Shown piece after piece: positions 8,920 through 19,246 of a stretch of 64,000 nt of DNA. Made by a program: the position numbers and the translations under genes. This stretch comes from Fermentibacter sp963718745 [NCBI: Candidatus Fermentibacterota bacterium]. GTDB lineage: Bacteria > Fermentibacterota > Fermentibacteria > Fermentibacterales. The notes under the pieces are model-generated. The model was not told the DNA's origin, did not search any database, and worked only from the letters and a program-made list of their open reading frames with translations. How positions within the stretch are numbered: position 1 is the first letter of the stretch; each line of letters opens with the position of its first letter. The stretch lies in assembly GCA_963718745.1 (NCBI GenBank), contig OY970370.1:1736001-1800000 (forward strand). The letters run 5' to 3'.

Positions 8920-10752
8920 TCACCGACCTGTGTCAAGTATTACGGCGGCCTCGATCGAATCGATCAGGCTGTCTATCACGGCGAATCGCTCCGGGTCCCT
9001 GGTCTGGACTAGTGATGCCAGCGGGCGGATGGATTCGAGCACCACGGAAAGATCCTCCATGTCGACCCCCGGGATCGCAGCGGCTTCCAGCAGCTTGAAC
9101 AACGCCGTCTTCAGCAGGGCGGAGAAAACCTCCGAGTCGCGTTCGGGAACCAGGGCCGCGGTCCGGGCGGATCTGCGGGCGAACTCCACGAAGATCGCCG
9201 GATCATCCTGCGGGACCTGGGAGCCCGCCGTGACAAGGGCATGAGCCAGAATCGACGCCTCGGCACTGTCGCCGGGGGCTTCCGCAGCAGCGTTGAAGGC
9301 TGTCAGGCCGAGATAGTCCGTTCCTGCCGGGGCCTCCAGGACCGCCCGGAGGTATGAATCCGCTGCAGGCGCCCCTGCACCGAGTGCTCTCTGCAGGTCG
9401 CCCTTCATGGCCCATGCCCGCCAGTAGCCGGGGTATCCGCTCAGGAACCCGTCGATCGCCTCGAGCGCCTCCTCCGGCCTGCCGTCGCGAGCCAGGGCGA
9501 CCGCCCTGTAGAAGAGCGCACGTTCCTCCCACGGGATGAGAGCAGAAGCCCTCCCGAGCTCCTCCGCCGAATCGGCGTTCCTGCCGGCGGTCCCCATGAC
9601 GAGGCCTCTCTCGAGGGATCTGTTGCCCGCAACGACCAGGGAAGCCCAGATCAGCGCAGATACGATCGCCGGGATCATCACCCGGCGAGGAACGGCGAGC
9701 ATCCTTCCGCGCCCCGGTCCCAGGGCCCATGCCAGTCCGAACGCTGCCGGAAGAGCCCCGAGGGGGGTCGCCAGGGGAAGGTCCATCGCGAGAATGGGCC
9801 AGCAGCAGAGAAGGATAGCGCCTCGTGCGGGGGTAAAGCGCCTTGCGGCGACAAGGTACAGGAGCGCCATGATCGCGATCGCCCCGAAGACTCCCTGTTC
9901 CACCGGCAGGGCAAGGATCTCCGAGTGAAGGAAGTCGACCCTGCTGTCCGGTCCCGCCAGGACCTGCATCCGCTCCCCGCCCTCGGAGAAGAGCGAAAGC
10001 CTCGAGCGAGCCGTTCCCGTCCCCATAGGCCCGGACTCCTCCAGGAGGTCGAAGCCTGACCGCCACATGAGGGATCTGAGTTCCAGAGACGGATGTATCC
10101 GGGCGGCGATCGGAGGGGCGACGAGGATCGCCGCCTGCACGGCGATCATCGCGGCAAGTGGGAAACCAGGATGCGCAAGCCTGCGCCTCCTCGCCACCAG
10201 GAACCAGAGCCCCGCTCCGACTGTGGCGCCCATGGCCGTGTAGAAGCCGCTGTGGAGGAGGCCGGCGGCGACGAGCGCGCCTGTGACGGCGGCGAGGATC
10301 CTGCCCGGACGGGAGATGCCGGTGGACAGCGCAGTGAATGAGAGCGCAAGCAGCATGCCCTGGCGGTTCGGGTTGCCCGAGGGAAGGTCGTCCGGCATCA
10401 GCAGGGACAGGAGCGCCATCAGCGCGGCGGCAGCGGCCAGCCCGTCGAACACGCGGCGTCGCCCCCATCGGGAGAGCATCCCGGAGGCACCGCAGAGCAT
10501 CATCCAGAAGGAGCACCATATCACGATCTGGGGGATCGCCCCGCTCACCTGGCCGCGAGGGAGGAGTCCGGTGAACTGGAGTGCGGCCGGGACGGCCGCC
10601 GCCAGCGCGAATCGCAGGGTGAACCGGCCGTTTCCCGCCAGCATTGCCAAGGCTCCCACCAGGGGGAAGATCGCGAGGCGGGTGTTGTAGGTGGAGTCGT
10701 AGATGCCGGGGATCACCGCCAGAACGGTCGCCGCCGCAAGGAGGAACACCAT
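8920..10752 (-). CDS. O-antigen-ligase-like polytopic membrane protein with C-terminal TPR region
   Basis: A 610-aa protein. Residues 1 to about 400 hold roughly ten to twelve hydrophobic segments and a periplasmic loop with a Wzy_C-like RSGFDLLEESGPMGTGTAR segment. Residues 400-610 are soluble helical repeats (for example EERALFYRAVALARDGRPEEALEAI) typical of TPRs. The Wzy/WaaL plus TPR layout is known in several phyla and suggests joining or polymerising of lipid-linked glycans in the inner membrane. The substrate is unknown. ATG 10752 has only a weak ribosome-binding site, and coupling to the preceding reading frame (71 bp upstream) is possible. Glycan genes lie at 20.6, 27.6, 42-46 and 54-63.7 kb. 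Confidence 0.68.
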   Translation of the reverse strand: MVFLLAAATVLAVIPGIYDSTYNTRLAIFPLVGALAMLAGNGRFTLRFALAAAVPAALQFTGLLPRGQVSGAIPQIVIWCSFWMMLCGASGMLSRWGRRRVFDGLAAAAALMALLSLLMPDDLPSGNPNRQGMLLALSFTALSTGISRPGRILAAVTGALVAAGLLHSGFYTAMGATVGAGLWFLVARRRRLAHPGFPLAAMIAVQAAILVAPPIAARIHPSLELRSLMWRSGFDLLEESGPMGTGTARSRLSLFSEGGERMQVLAGPDSRVDFLHSEILALPVEQGVFGAIAIMALLYLVAARRFTPARGAILLCCWPILAMDLPLATPLGALPAAFGLAWALGPGRGRMLAVPRRVMIPAIVSALIWASLVVAGNRSLERGLVMGTAGRNADSAEELGRASALIPWEERALFYRAVALARDGRPEEALEAIDGFLSGYPGYWRAWAMKGDLQRALGAGAPAADSYLRAVLEAPAGTDYLGLTAFNAAAEAPGDSAEASILAHALVTAGSQVPQDDPAIFVEFARRSARTAALVPERDSEVFSALLKTALFKLLEAAAIPGVDMEDLSVVLESIRPLASLVQTRDPERFAVIDSLIDSIEAAVILDTGR

Positions 10753-10823
10753 CCCCGTGCCTTCGCGCGACCGGGCGGAGGGGACCTCCCTGTGCCGTGG
10801 CCGGTTTGCGGGGACCCGGGGGG

Positions 10824-12390
10824 TCAGAGGTCGCTCCAGGCTCCGGGGTCGTCGGGAAGGATCTCGAGAAGGGCCCCGTTTATCTGGAGGCCCGCCCTGA
10901 TAGCGAGCTCTTCGAGCCAGGCCTCCAGCCGGCTCTCGAGCATGGCGGAGCGGATCGATACCGTCAGGTCGTACTCCGCTTCATCCCTTTCCGCCGTGCG
11001 TGCCGGGAGGATCCGGAGGAGCCTCATGGCCGCCAGGGGGGAGCCGGGTTCGGCGCCGAGGGGGACGGGGCCCACCCAGGTGACCGTGTCCGAGAGGGCG
11101 AAGACGCTGTCTCCGAGCCCGGCCGGAAACTGCGACAGGGCAAGCGGGGGGGATCCGCCCCCGGTTGCCGGATCTCCAGGATAGAGGCTCTCGAACGTAC
11201 CCGGGGGGATGCCCGGTCCTCCAGGCCTTACAGCAGCCTCGAACTCCTCCGTCCGGTCGGCCGGGATGACGAATGCCTGGACGATCCGCTTCTCCTCGAT
11301 CAAAGGAGGGGATACCGCCCAGGCCGAGTCGATCTGGGCGGGAGTGATCACGATGCCGTCGACGACGCTGGTGCGGTAGAGGCTCTCGGCGGCGCTCTGC
11401 AGCACTTCGCCAGAGGCCGCGGCGAGCAGGATGTCGGATTCGGAGGGGAATCTCCGGACGTATTCGCCTGCCATGCAGTTCCTCGCAACCAGGGTCTTGC
11501 AGAAGCCCGCGGTCCAGTTGCTGTCCGCAGGCTCCACGAGCCTCATCGTGCTCTCATAGTCGATCTCGTCGCGCATCCTGGAGGCCGTCCAGGTTCCGGT
11601 GGCGCATGTGAAAACAGTGTCTTCGGGGACGATTTCGACGCCGCTCCCGTAGCAGGCGGACAGCCTCGAGATCGCCGGGAGCCTGAAGTCCGCGCCCTCG
11701 CGATCCCAGAGGGTCTTGAGGAGCAAGTCCATCTCGGCCGAGGCGCCCAGCCTCGCCAGGCTCGTCCGTGCGTAGGACTCGGCCTGCGAACTGTCGGTGA
11801 GGATGTTCTCGACCAGGGCGGGATCGGTCCGGAGCAGCGAGTCCAGACGCATGGTCCTGCCGTCAGTGAGGGTGGTCGTGGAGCCGATGTCCATTCCGCG
11901 GATGGCTTCGACCGCCTCCCGAGGGAGCTCGGGCAGGGGTACGGGTCCGACGACTCTCTCCCCTTCGGGTCCGGAAAGGGTGACGATGACGCTCCTGTCC
12001 AGATCCTCCAGGAAAGACTCCGATGTCCGCACCGGTCACAGCTCTGTGCGCTCCCGCGTAGATGGAGTCCTGCAGGGCGTTCATCATCCTGATCCTTGCG
12101 AGCGCCTCCCTCTGGACCACGAAACCGGGGCGGTCCAGGTATCCCTGGCTGTGCAGCTCGCTCCTGATCAGGAACATCCGCGAATAGGCACGCACGTAGT
12201 CGCCCTTGAGGTCCTCGCTGCCGTCGAACACCCGGAGCTCGCCGGGCGCCAGGGAATCCCAGTGCGCGGCAGCATCTTCCACCGTCACCGTATCTCCGGC
12301 AACGATGAAGAGCCATGAGGGATCCGTTTCCACCGGAGCGCATCCGGATGCGCATGCGAACAGGACTGCAGGTACGATCCGCCTGATCAT
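10824..12390 (-). pseudogene. Parvulin-like lipoprotein paralogue, interrupted by a one-base frameshift
   Basis: The N-terminal part (12390 to about 12021) begins MIRRIVPAVLFACASGC, a lipoprotein signal. It is colinear with the protein at 6360-7943 (DTVTVEDAAAHWDSL versus ETVTVEDAGLYWESL). At 12020-12021 (GG) the frame breaks after VTGADI. Removing one G restores VTGADIESFLEDLDR, matching VSDEEIEFYLDHLG in the paralogue, and the other frame then runs to the stop at 10824, giving 521 residues. The 1567-nt span is one more than a multiple of three. The C-termini also match (LPDDPGAWSDL versus LPTDPSEWAGL). The frameshift may be a sequencing error; otherwise the gene is dead or uses frameshifting. 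Confidence 0.75.
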
Positions 12391-12424
12391 GGTCGTCCTC
12401 CACGGATCATGTTTGCGGTTCCCG

Positions 12425-14085
<1,661 letters not shown>

Positions 14086-14104
14086 GCGTTGCCGCCTCCA
14101 TCCG

Positions 14105-15193
14105 TCAGCTATTATCGGGGCTGTAGACCCTGGGCTGCTCCCCGCCCCGCAGGACGCGGAGTCCACCCAGCGCCAATGCCTGCATCTCCATCTCGCCCGG
14201 GTATATCCTGACCGGGGCCAGGAAACCGATCCTCCTGGTCACCTGATCCGTGAAATCCGCGTCGTAGGCGATCCCGCCCGTCAGCACGATCATGTCGATC
14301 CTGCCCTCGAGCACCGCGGACAGGGAGGCGATCTCCTTGGACACCTGGTAGGCCATGGCCTCGAAGACCCTTCCGGCCTCGGCGTCCCCCTCCTTCATCC
14401 TCCTGTTGACCTCCCTGACGTCGTTGGTCCCGAGATAGGCCACCAGGCCGCCCGAACCCTTGTTGAGCTTCTTCAGCTGGTCCAGGGTGTAGCGTCCGCT
14501 GAAGCAGAGGGCGATCAGGTCGCCGACCGGGAGCCCTCCGGAGCGTTCCGGCGAGAATGGTCCGTCGCCGTTCAGTGCGTTGTTGACGTCGACTATCCTG
14601 CCGTCCATGTGGGCGCCTACCGAGATCCCGCCGCCCAGGTGGACGACTATGAGCCGGGCCTCGGTATAATCGATTCCGGCGTCCAGACAGGCCTGGCGGG
14701 CGACCGCTCTCTGGTTGAGGGCATGGAGGATGGAGCGGCGGGGGAGCTGCGGGAGTCCGCTGTACCTCGCGACAGGATTCATCTCGTCCACAACCACGGG
14801 GTCGACGATGAATGCGGGACAGTCCGCCTCCTTCGAGAACGAATCGGCGATGAGAGCGCCGAGGTTGGAAGGATGTTCCCCCTGCACGCCATGGAGCACG
14901 TGCTCCAGCATGATCGCGTTCACCGAGTAGGTTCCCCCCTCGACCGGGTACAGGACGCCTCCGCGCCCTACCACCGCATCGAAGGAAGTGACCGGGAAAC
15001 CGGCCTTCTCGAGCTCCGAGACGATGGTCTCCCGGCGGAACTCGTACTGGTCCACGATCTTCTGATATGGGGACAGATCCTCGACGGAGTGGGAGAGCTT
15101 GATCGAGCAAATCTCTCTCTCGTTCTCGAAAACGGATATCTTTGTGGATGTGGAACCCGGGTTGATGGCGAGAATCCTGAAGGTATCCTTCAT
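14105..15193 (-). CDS. buk: Butyrate kinase
   Basis: A 362-aa ASKHA-fold kinase that turns butyryl-phosphate and ADP into butyrate and ATP (or related branched acyl-phosphates). Visible motifs are [16 protein letters not shown] (phosphate 1), VVGRGG, the segment [36 protein letters not shown], and the C-terminal [10 protein letters not shown] (adenosine loop). ATG 15193 has AAGGGGGAAAC directly upstream; a longer in-frame start at 15259 is less likely. The mutase gene follows by 19 bp. The partner phosphate butyryltransferase is 4 kb away on the other strand (19247), so the pair is split rather than in the common ptb-buk operon. Confidence 0.94.
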   Translation of the reverse strand: MKDTFRILAINPGSTSTKISVFENEREICSIKLSHSVEDLSPYQKIVDQYEFRRETIVSELEKAGFPVTSFDAVVGRGGVLYPVEGGTYSVNAIMLEHVLHGVQGEHPSNLGALIADSFSKEADCPAFIVDPVVVDEMNPVARYSGLPQLPRRSILHALNQRAVARQACLDAGIDYTEARLIVVHLGGGISVGAHMDGRIVDVNNALNGDGPFSPERSGGLPVGDLIALCFSGRYTLDQLKKLNKGSGGLVAYLGTNDVREVNRRMKEGDAEAGRVFEAMAYQVSKEIASLSAVLEGRIDMIVLTGGIAYDADFTDQVTRRIGFLAPVRIYPGEMEMQALALGGLRVLRGGEQPRVYSPDNS

Positions 15194-15261
15194 GTTTCCC
15201 CCTTGTGGACAAGACCTGTGGATTCTACGACCGCAGAGGCCCTTCGGCAAGAACGGCAACG

Positions 15262-15864
15262 GTGAAGCGAAACAACCTCTCGTCCCTGGCCGGAATAGAG
15301 CAGCTCCGCAGGAGGCTGTCGCGCCTCGAGGAGGGTTTCCTCATCGAGAAGGAGGAGGCCCTGTTCGAGGGTACCAGGGACGCCCTCCTCGCCTTCCGGG
15401 AATGGTGCAGGACGCACCTCCAGCCGGAATGCGGCAAGCTCTCCACCGATCTGCACAAGATCTTCTCGGACCTCGTCCCGGGCGAGGAATGGCACGAGGA
15501 GGCTCTCGCCTCCGCTCGATCCCTCCGGAAGAGCATCGAGGAAGGCATGTCCAGATTCGTGGGCACTCCGAACCGGCTCGTGAGGAATGCGGACGTCGTC
15601 GAACGGCTCTCCCCCGACCGGAACCCTCCGGGAACCGTGCGGAGGCCCACGCAGGCGGAGCCTGATCCCGGCATGAGGGAGACCGATCCGCCCGTGCCCT
15701 GTCCCATCTGCGGGTGCGTGCTGATGACCGACAGGGAATTCACGATACTGACCTGCCCCTCCTGCGGTGTGGGCGAGAGCCTCGAACCCGGACCGCCCGG
15801 CGACACGGACGGCGGGGAGGGGGACACGGGCGGACAGGCGGAGGAGGACCGGCTTCCGGGCTGA
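15262..15864 (+). CDS. Hypothetical protein with coiled-coil-like N-terminus and C-terminal zinc ribbon
   Basis: About 200 aa from GTG 15262; GTG 15205 is also in frame, but that would cover the butyrate kinase leader and encode an unlikely segment. The N-terminal two thirds are charged helices (IEQLRRRLSRLEEGFLIEKEEALFEG). A C-terminal zinc ribbon has C147, C150, C165 and C168 (CPICGC and TCPSCG), followed by a Gly/Asp-rich acidic tail. I do not recognise a family. Zinc ribbons of this kind bind nucleic acid or proteins. It is divergent from buk, with about 68 bp between the starts. Confidence 0.55.
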   Translation: MKRNNLSSLAGIEQLRRRLSRLEEGFLIEKEEALFEGTRDALLAFREWCRTHLQPECGKLSTDLHKIFSDLVPGEEWHEEALASARSLRKSIEEGMSRFVGTPNRLVRNADVVERLSPDRNPPGTVRRPTQAEPDPGMRETDPPVPCPICGCVLMTDREFTILTCPSCGVGESLEPGPPGDTDGGEGDTGGQAEEDRLPG

Positions 15865-15903
15865 TTGCTGCGGAGATCGACAGGAGACCCTGCCGGTCCC
15901 CGC

Positions 15904-16290
15904 TCATCCACCTTCCTGGAGGAGCCGCGCCGTGAGGTTCCGGTAGATCCTGAAGCGCATCCCTCCGAGGTGCCTGCCGCCGTACCACCGCGCCACGAGC
16001 ACGAGGCAGTCCACAGCGTCCATGGCCTGCATGACCTCGAGGATGCACCTCGAAGCCCCGCTCTCGCCTCCGTCCTCGCGGGCCTCCAGGACGGCTCCGC
16101 CCTGCGACCTGAAACGGGCGGCCCAGGAGAGCTGGGTGGCCTTGTCCAGCCTGAAGCCGGCAGTGAGTTCCGCCACGAGCAGGGATGCGCCGGCTCCCGA
16201 TCTGCAGGGGCCGCCGCAGGCCTGGAACCTGCTGCGGCTCTCCGCAATCTTCTCCCCGGCCCTGATCGAGGGGATCGTGACCGGGCTCAA
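15904..16290 (-). CDS. IMPACT/YigZ-family (UPF0029) protein, short form
   Basis: 128 aa, covering the UPF0029 domain only (E. coli YigZ, about 200 aa, has a second C-terminal domain). The family pattern is clear: GEKIAESRSRF near the start, EDGGESGASRCILEVMQAMD (family 'DDGEPSGTAG.PILEVL') and VLVARWYGGRHLGG. The start is inferred to be TTG 16290, whose bases overlap the stop of aspS (TTGA); no ATG or GTG fits. Family roles include translation-related functions in eukaryotic IMPACT; the bacterial function is unsettled. Probably co-transcribed with lat and aspS. Confidence 0.75.
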   Translation of the reverse strand: MSPVTIPSIRAGEKIAESRSRFQACGGPCRSGAGASLLVAELTAGFRLDKATQLSWAARFRSQGGAVLEAREDGGESGASRCILEVMQAMDAVDCLVLVARWYGGRHLGGMRFRIYRNLTARLLQEGG

Positions 16291-17633
16291 GGGAGGAGTC
16301 GCCTGGCGTCCCTCGGGAACATGGTCGTGAGGCGGATGTTGTCTATGTCGAGAAGCCTTGCGGTCAGCCTCTCCAGGCCGATCGCGAGGCCGCCGTGAGG
16401 CGGGAGCCCGGTCCTGTGGGCGGAGAGGTAGCTGTCGAAGTCCGCCGGGTCCAGCCCGAAGGACTTCATCTTCTCCACCTGCATCTGGTATCCGTGGATC
16501 CTCTGACCGCCGGTCGTTATCTCGAGCCCCCGGAACAGGAGGTCGAAGCTCAGGGTGAGGCCGGGTGCAGAGGGGTCGTCCATCGTGTAGAACGGCCTCT
16601 TGGATGTCGGATAGTGCGTTACGAAGACGAATTCGCTCCCCCACTCCCGGGCTGAGTGTTCGCAGACGAGGCGCTCCTCCTCCGGCTCGAGGTCGGGCTC
16701 TGCCGAGTAATCGCGCCCCGATGCCGCGCCGGCTATCGCGTGGGCCTCGGCGAGTGTCACGCAGGGGAACTCGTCGGGGACGGCGGGCAGGGTAGCTCCA
16801 AGCAGCTCGAGCTCGTACGCGCACTCCCGGGAGACCCTCCCGATCATGTACCGGAGAAGGCCCGTCTCCATCACCATCACGTCCCTGAAGTCCTCGATGT
16901 AGCCCATCTCGAAGTCCAGCGAGGTGTACTCGTTTATGTGCCGCGAGGTCTGATGAGGCTCCGCCCTGAAGACGGGCCCCACCTCGAACACCCTCTCGAA
17001 GAAGGCGACGGCCATCTGCTTGTAGAACTGCGGGGACTGGGCGAGGAACGCGGTCCTGTCGAAGTACTGCACCTTGAAGATGTTGGCCCCGCCCTCAGCT
17101 CCGGCGGAGCAGATCTTGGGGGAACGGATGGAGGTGAAGCCCTGACTCGTCAGGAAGTCGCGGAAGCCCGATTCCAGGACGGAGGCGATGCCTATCCTGG
17201 CGCGCTCCACCGGGTGCCTGAGGCTCACCGGCCTGTGATCGAGATTGGTGTCGATGTGCAGATCCAGGACCTTCTTGGTGAGATCGACCGGAAGGGGTCC
17301 GGAGGGCTCGGACAGGATCCTCACAGTCTCTGCGTGCACTTCGGTGTCCCTCGGTCTGATGGAGGGGTCCTTCATAGTCGCGCGGTGCACCGTGCCCTCT
17401 ATCTCGACGCAGCTCTCCTCCCGGAGGAGCTGCAGCACGTCGTCGCCCGTTCCGGCCTGCACGATGCACTGGATCAGCCCGTCATGCCGCCGGAGGACTA
17501 CGAATGCGCCCCAGGAGAGCCTCCTGATGCGCTGGACGGCGCCGTGGACAACGACCCTGGAACCCTCGGGGGCCGCGGATATCTCCGCAGCCCCGACAGG
17601 CGAAGGGGAAGGATGGTTTCCGACAGGATTCAT
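16287..17633 (-). CDS. aspS: Aspartyl-tRNA synthetase, archaeal/eukaryal-type
   Basis: 448-aa class IIb synthetase. An N-terminal OB-fold anticodon-binding domain (about 20-120) is followed by the catalytic core with motif 2 FRAEPHQTSRHINEYTSLDFEM and motif 3 GLAIGLERLTARLL. The ending TTMFPRDARRLLP and the segment HRTGLPPHGG are typical of archaeal-type AspRS. The large GAD insertion of normal bacterial AspRS is absent. This type may be discriminating or non-discriminating; the sequence does not decide it (Q replaces the tryptophan found at one discriminating position in Thermococcus). ATG 17633 follows GGAGAGG. Transcribed after lat with a 71-bp gap. Confidence 0.88.
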   Translation of the reverse strand: MNPVGNHPSPSPVGAAEISAAPEGSRVVVHGAVQRIRRLSWGAFVVLRRHDGLIQCIVQAGTGDDVLQLLREESCVEIEGTVHRATMKDPSIRPRDTEVHAETVRILSEPSGPLPVDLTKKVLDLHIDTNLDHRPVSLRHPVERARIGIASVLESGFRDFLTSQGFTSIRSPKICSAGAEGGANIFKVQYFDRTAFLAQSPQFYKQMAVAFFERVFEVGPVFRAEPHQTSRHINEYTSLDFEMGYIEDFRDVMVMETGLLRYMIGRVSRECAYELELLGATLPAVPDEFPCVTLAEAHAIAGAASGRDYSAEPDLEPEEERLVCEHSAREWGSEFVFVTHYPTSKRPFYTMDDPSAPGLTLSFDLLFRGLEITTGGQRIHGYQMQVEKMKSFGLDPADFDSYLSAHRTGLPPHGGLAIGLERLTARLLDIDNIRLTTMFPRDARRLLP

Positions 17634-17704
17634 AGACCTCTCCGGAGCCTGCGCCGGGGCGGGCTGCCGAGGGGGCTATCGCGGGAGCAGTCCGAACCCG
17701 GCTG

Positions 17705-19009
17705 CTACAGCGATCTCCCGATTATGTCCAGAGCCAGTTCCATCTCCGATGCGCTGATGTTCAGGGGCGGCCTGAACCGGATGCTGTTGCAGCCGCAGGG
17801 GAGGATTATCGCTCCGTTTTCGTAGATCTTCGATATGACCCGGTCCCGGGTCTGACCGTCCGGCATGTCCACTGCGCACATGAGCCCGCGGCCGCGGATG
17901 TTGGTGACGTGCGGGAAACGCTCTCCGAGATCGAAGAGGCCCTTCATGAGCTGCTCGCCGCGCTCCCTCACGTTCCGGAGGATGTCCTCCTCCTTCATTA
18001 TCTCGAGATAGCGGGTGGAACGGACCATGTCGGTCAGGTTGCCGCCCCAGGTGGAATTGAGCCTGCTGGACTCGTGGAAGACGTTGTTGGGGACCTCGTC
18101 GATCCTGCGGCTGCAAGCCATGCCGCAGATCTGGCTCTTCTTGCCGAACGCGAACATGTCGGGCGCAATGCCGATGCTCTGCCAGGCCCACCACTCGCCG
18201 GTGAGGCCCATGCCGCTCTGCACTTCGTCGAAGATGAGCATGAAGTCGTGGGCATCCGCTCTCCTGCGGATCTCCGCGAGGAATTCGGGCCTGAGGTGGC
18301 GGTCGCCGCCCTCGGCCTGGATCGGCTCCACCAGGAGGCAGGCGATGTCGTGCCCGTAGGCTCCGATCGCGGCATCGATCTCGGCGAGTGCTTCCTTCTC
18401 TGAGGCGACCACCTGGTCGAGATGCTCCGCGAGCGGGAAGATCGCTGCCGGGCTGGATATCCTGGGCCAGTCGAACCTCGGGAAATACATGTACTTGCGG
18501 GGATCCGCGGTGTTGGTCAGCGAGAGGGTGTATCCGGTGCGGCCATGGAAGGCGTGCCTGAAGTGGATGACCCTGCTGCCGATCTCGCCCCGGCCGGCCG
18601 CCAGGTTCTTGCGCACCTTCCAGTCGAAGGCCGCCTTGAGGGCGTTCTCAACGCCCAGGGCCCCTCCGTCGACGAAGAAGAGGTACGGATGGCTCTCGGG
18701 GATGACTGTCTCGGCGAAGGTGTCGACGAAGACGGCCATCTCCTCCGTATAGAAGTCCGAGTTGGAAGGCTTGTTGACGGCGACCTCGGCCAGGAACTGC
18801 ATGAAGGCGGGATCCATGAGCTTCGGGTGGTTCATGCCGAGAGGAAGGGAGCCGAAGAAGCTGAAAAGATCGAGATAATCGCGATTTCCCTCGGAGTCGT
18901 GAACCCAGCTGCCGTGGCTCTTGCGCAGGTCGAGGACTATCTCGAAGCCGTCGGCCAGCATGTGTTTGGCGATGGTCGGCCTGACCATCGGAGACGGGAT
19001 TCGCCTCAT
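17705..19009 (-). CDS. lat: L-lysine 6-aminotransferase
   Basis: 434-aa class III aminotransferase that transfers the epsilon-amino group of lysine to 2-oxoglutarate, giving aminoadipate semialdehyde. The segment FFVDGGALGVENALKAAFDW (111-130) is a hallmark of the Lat family, which includes Mycobacterium tuberculosis Rv3290c. Other shared blocks are FHGRTGYTLSLTNT, VEPIQAEGGDRH, FDEVQSGMGLTG, the PLP lysine region FGKKSQICG (K290) and SSRLNSTWGGNLTDMVR. ATG 19009 has GGAAGGTG upstream. No other lysine-degradation gene lies next to it. It is divergent from ptb across a 237-bp gap, and aspS follows on the same strand. Confidence 0.92.
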   Translation of the reverse strand: MRRIPSPMVRPTIAKHMLADGFEIVLDLRKSHGSWVHDSEGNRDYLDLFSFFGSLPLGMNHPKLMDPAFMQFLAEVAVNKPSNSDFYTEEMAVFVDTFAETVIPESHPYLFFVDGGALGVENALKAAFDWKVRKNLAAGRGEIGSRVIHFRHAFHGRTGYTLSLTNTADPRKYMYFPRFDWPRISSPAAIFPLAEHLDQVVASEKEALAEIDAAIGAYGHDIACLLVEPIQAEGGDRHLRPEFLAEIRRRADAHDFMLIFDEVQSGMGLTGEWWAWQSIGIAPDMFAFGKKSQICGMACSRRIDEVPNNVFHESSRLNSTWGGNLTDMVRSTRYLEIMKEEDILRNVRERGEQLMKGLFDLGERFPHVTNIRGRGLMCAVDMPDGQTRDRVISKIYENGAIILPCGCNSIRFRPPLNISASEMELALDIIGRSL

Positions 19010-19148
19010 AGTGCACCTTCCTTCGGGATCTTCCGCACGCCCCCCGGACCGAGACCTGTTTCCATCCTCCGGAGGCATGCCTGAACGAGTGTGGGGGCGG
19101 ATCGCCCGCCTGAATCTCCACAGGGCCCCCTCCGGTGTCAACTCCACA

Positions 19149-19180
19149 TTGCAGTATCAGTGACCGCGTTTCTATATTTT
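19149..19180 (+). promoter_or_regulatory. Putative promoter for ptb (TTG-N21-TATATTTT)
   Basis: In the AT-richest part of the lat-ptb gap, TTG at 19149-19151 is followed after 21 nt by TATATTTT at 19173-19180. This resembles the Bacteroidota -33 TTTG / -7 TAnnTTTG pattern. It would give a leader of about 60 nt before ptb. The same layout precedes gdhA (36967) and an acetyltransferase (29665). No start site is known. Confidence 0.4.
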
Positions 19181-19246
19181 ACGGCTTTCGAGATGCGGCG
19201 GGATGCCGCCGCCTGAACCCGTATCCCAACACACCGGGGGGAAGAG

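Noticed and set aside
15205-15261. GTG 15205 as start of the zinc-ribbon protein
   Set aside because: It would place coding sequence over the ribosome-binding region of buk and adds an unlikely N-terminus.
19131-19141. TTGACA on the minus strand as promoter for lat
   Set aside because: The -35 is perfect, but the matching -10 (GAGATT) is poor, so it was not listed as a feature.
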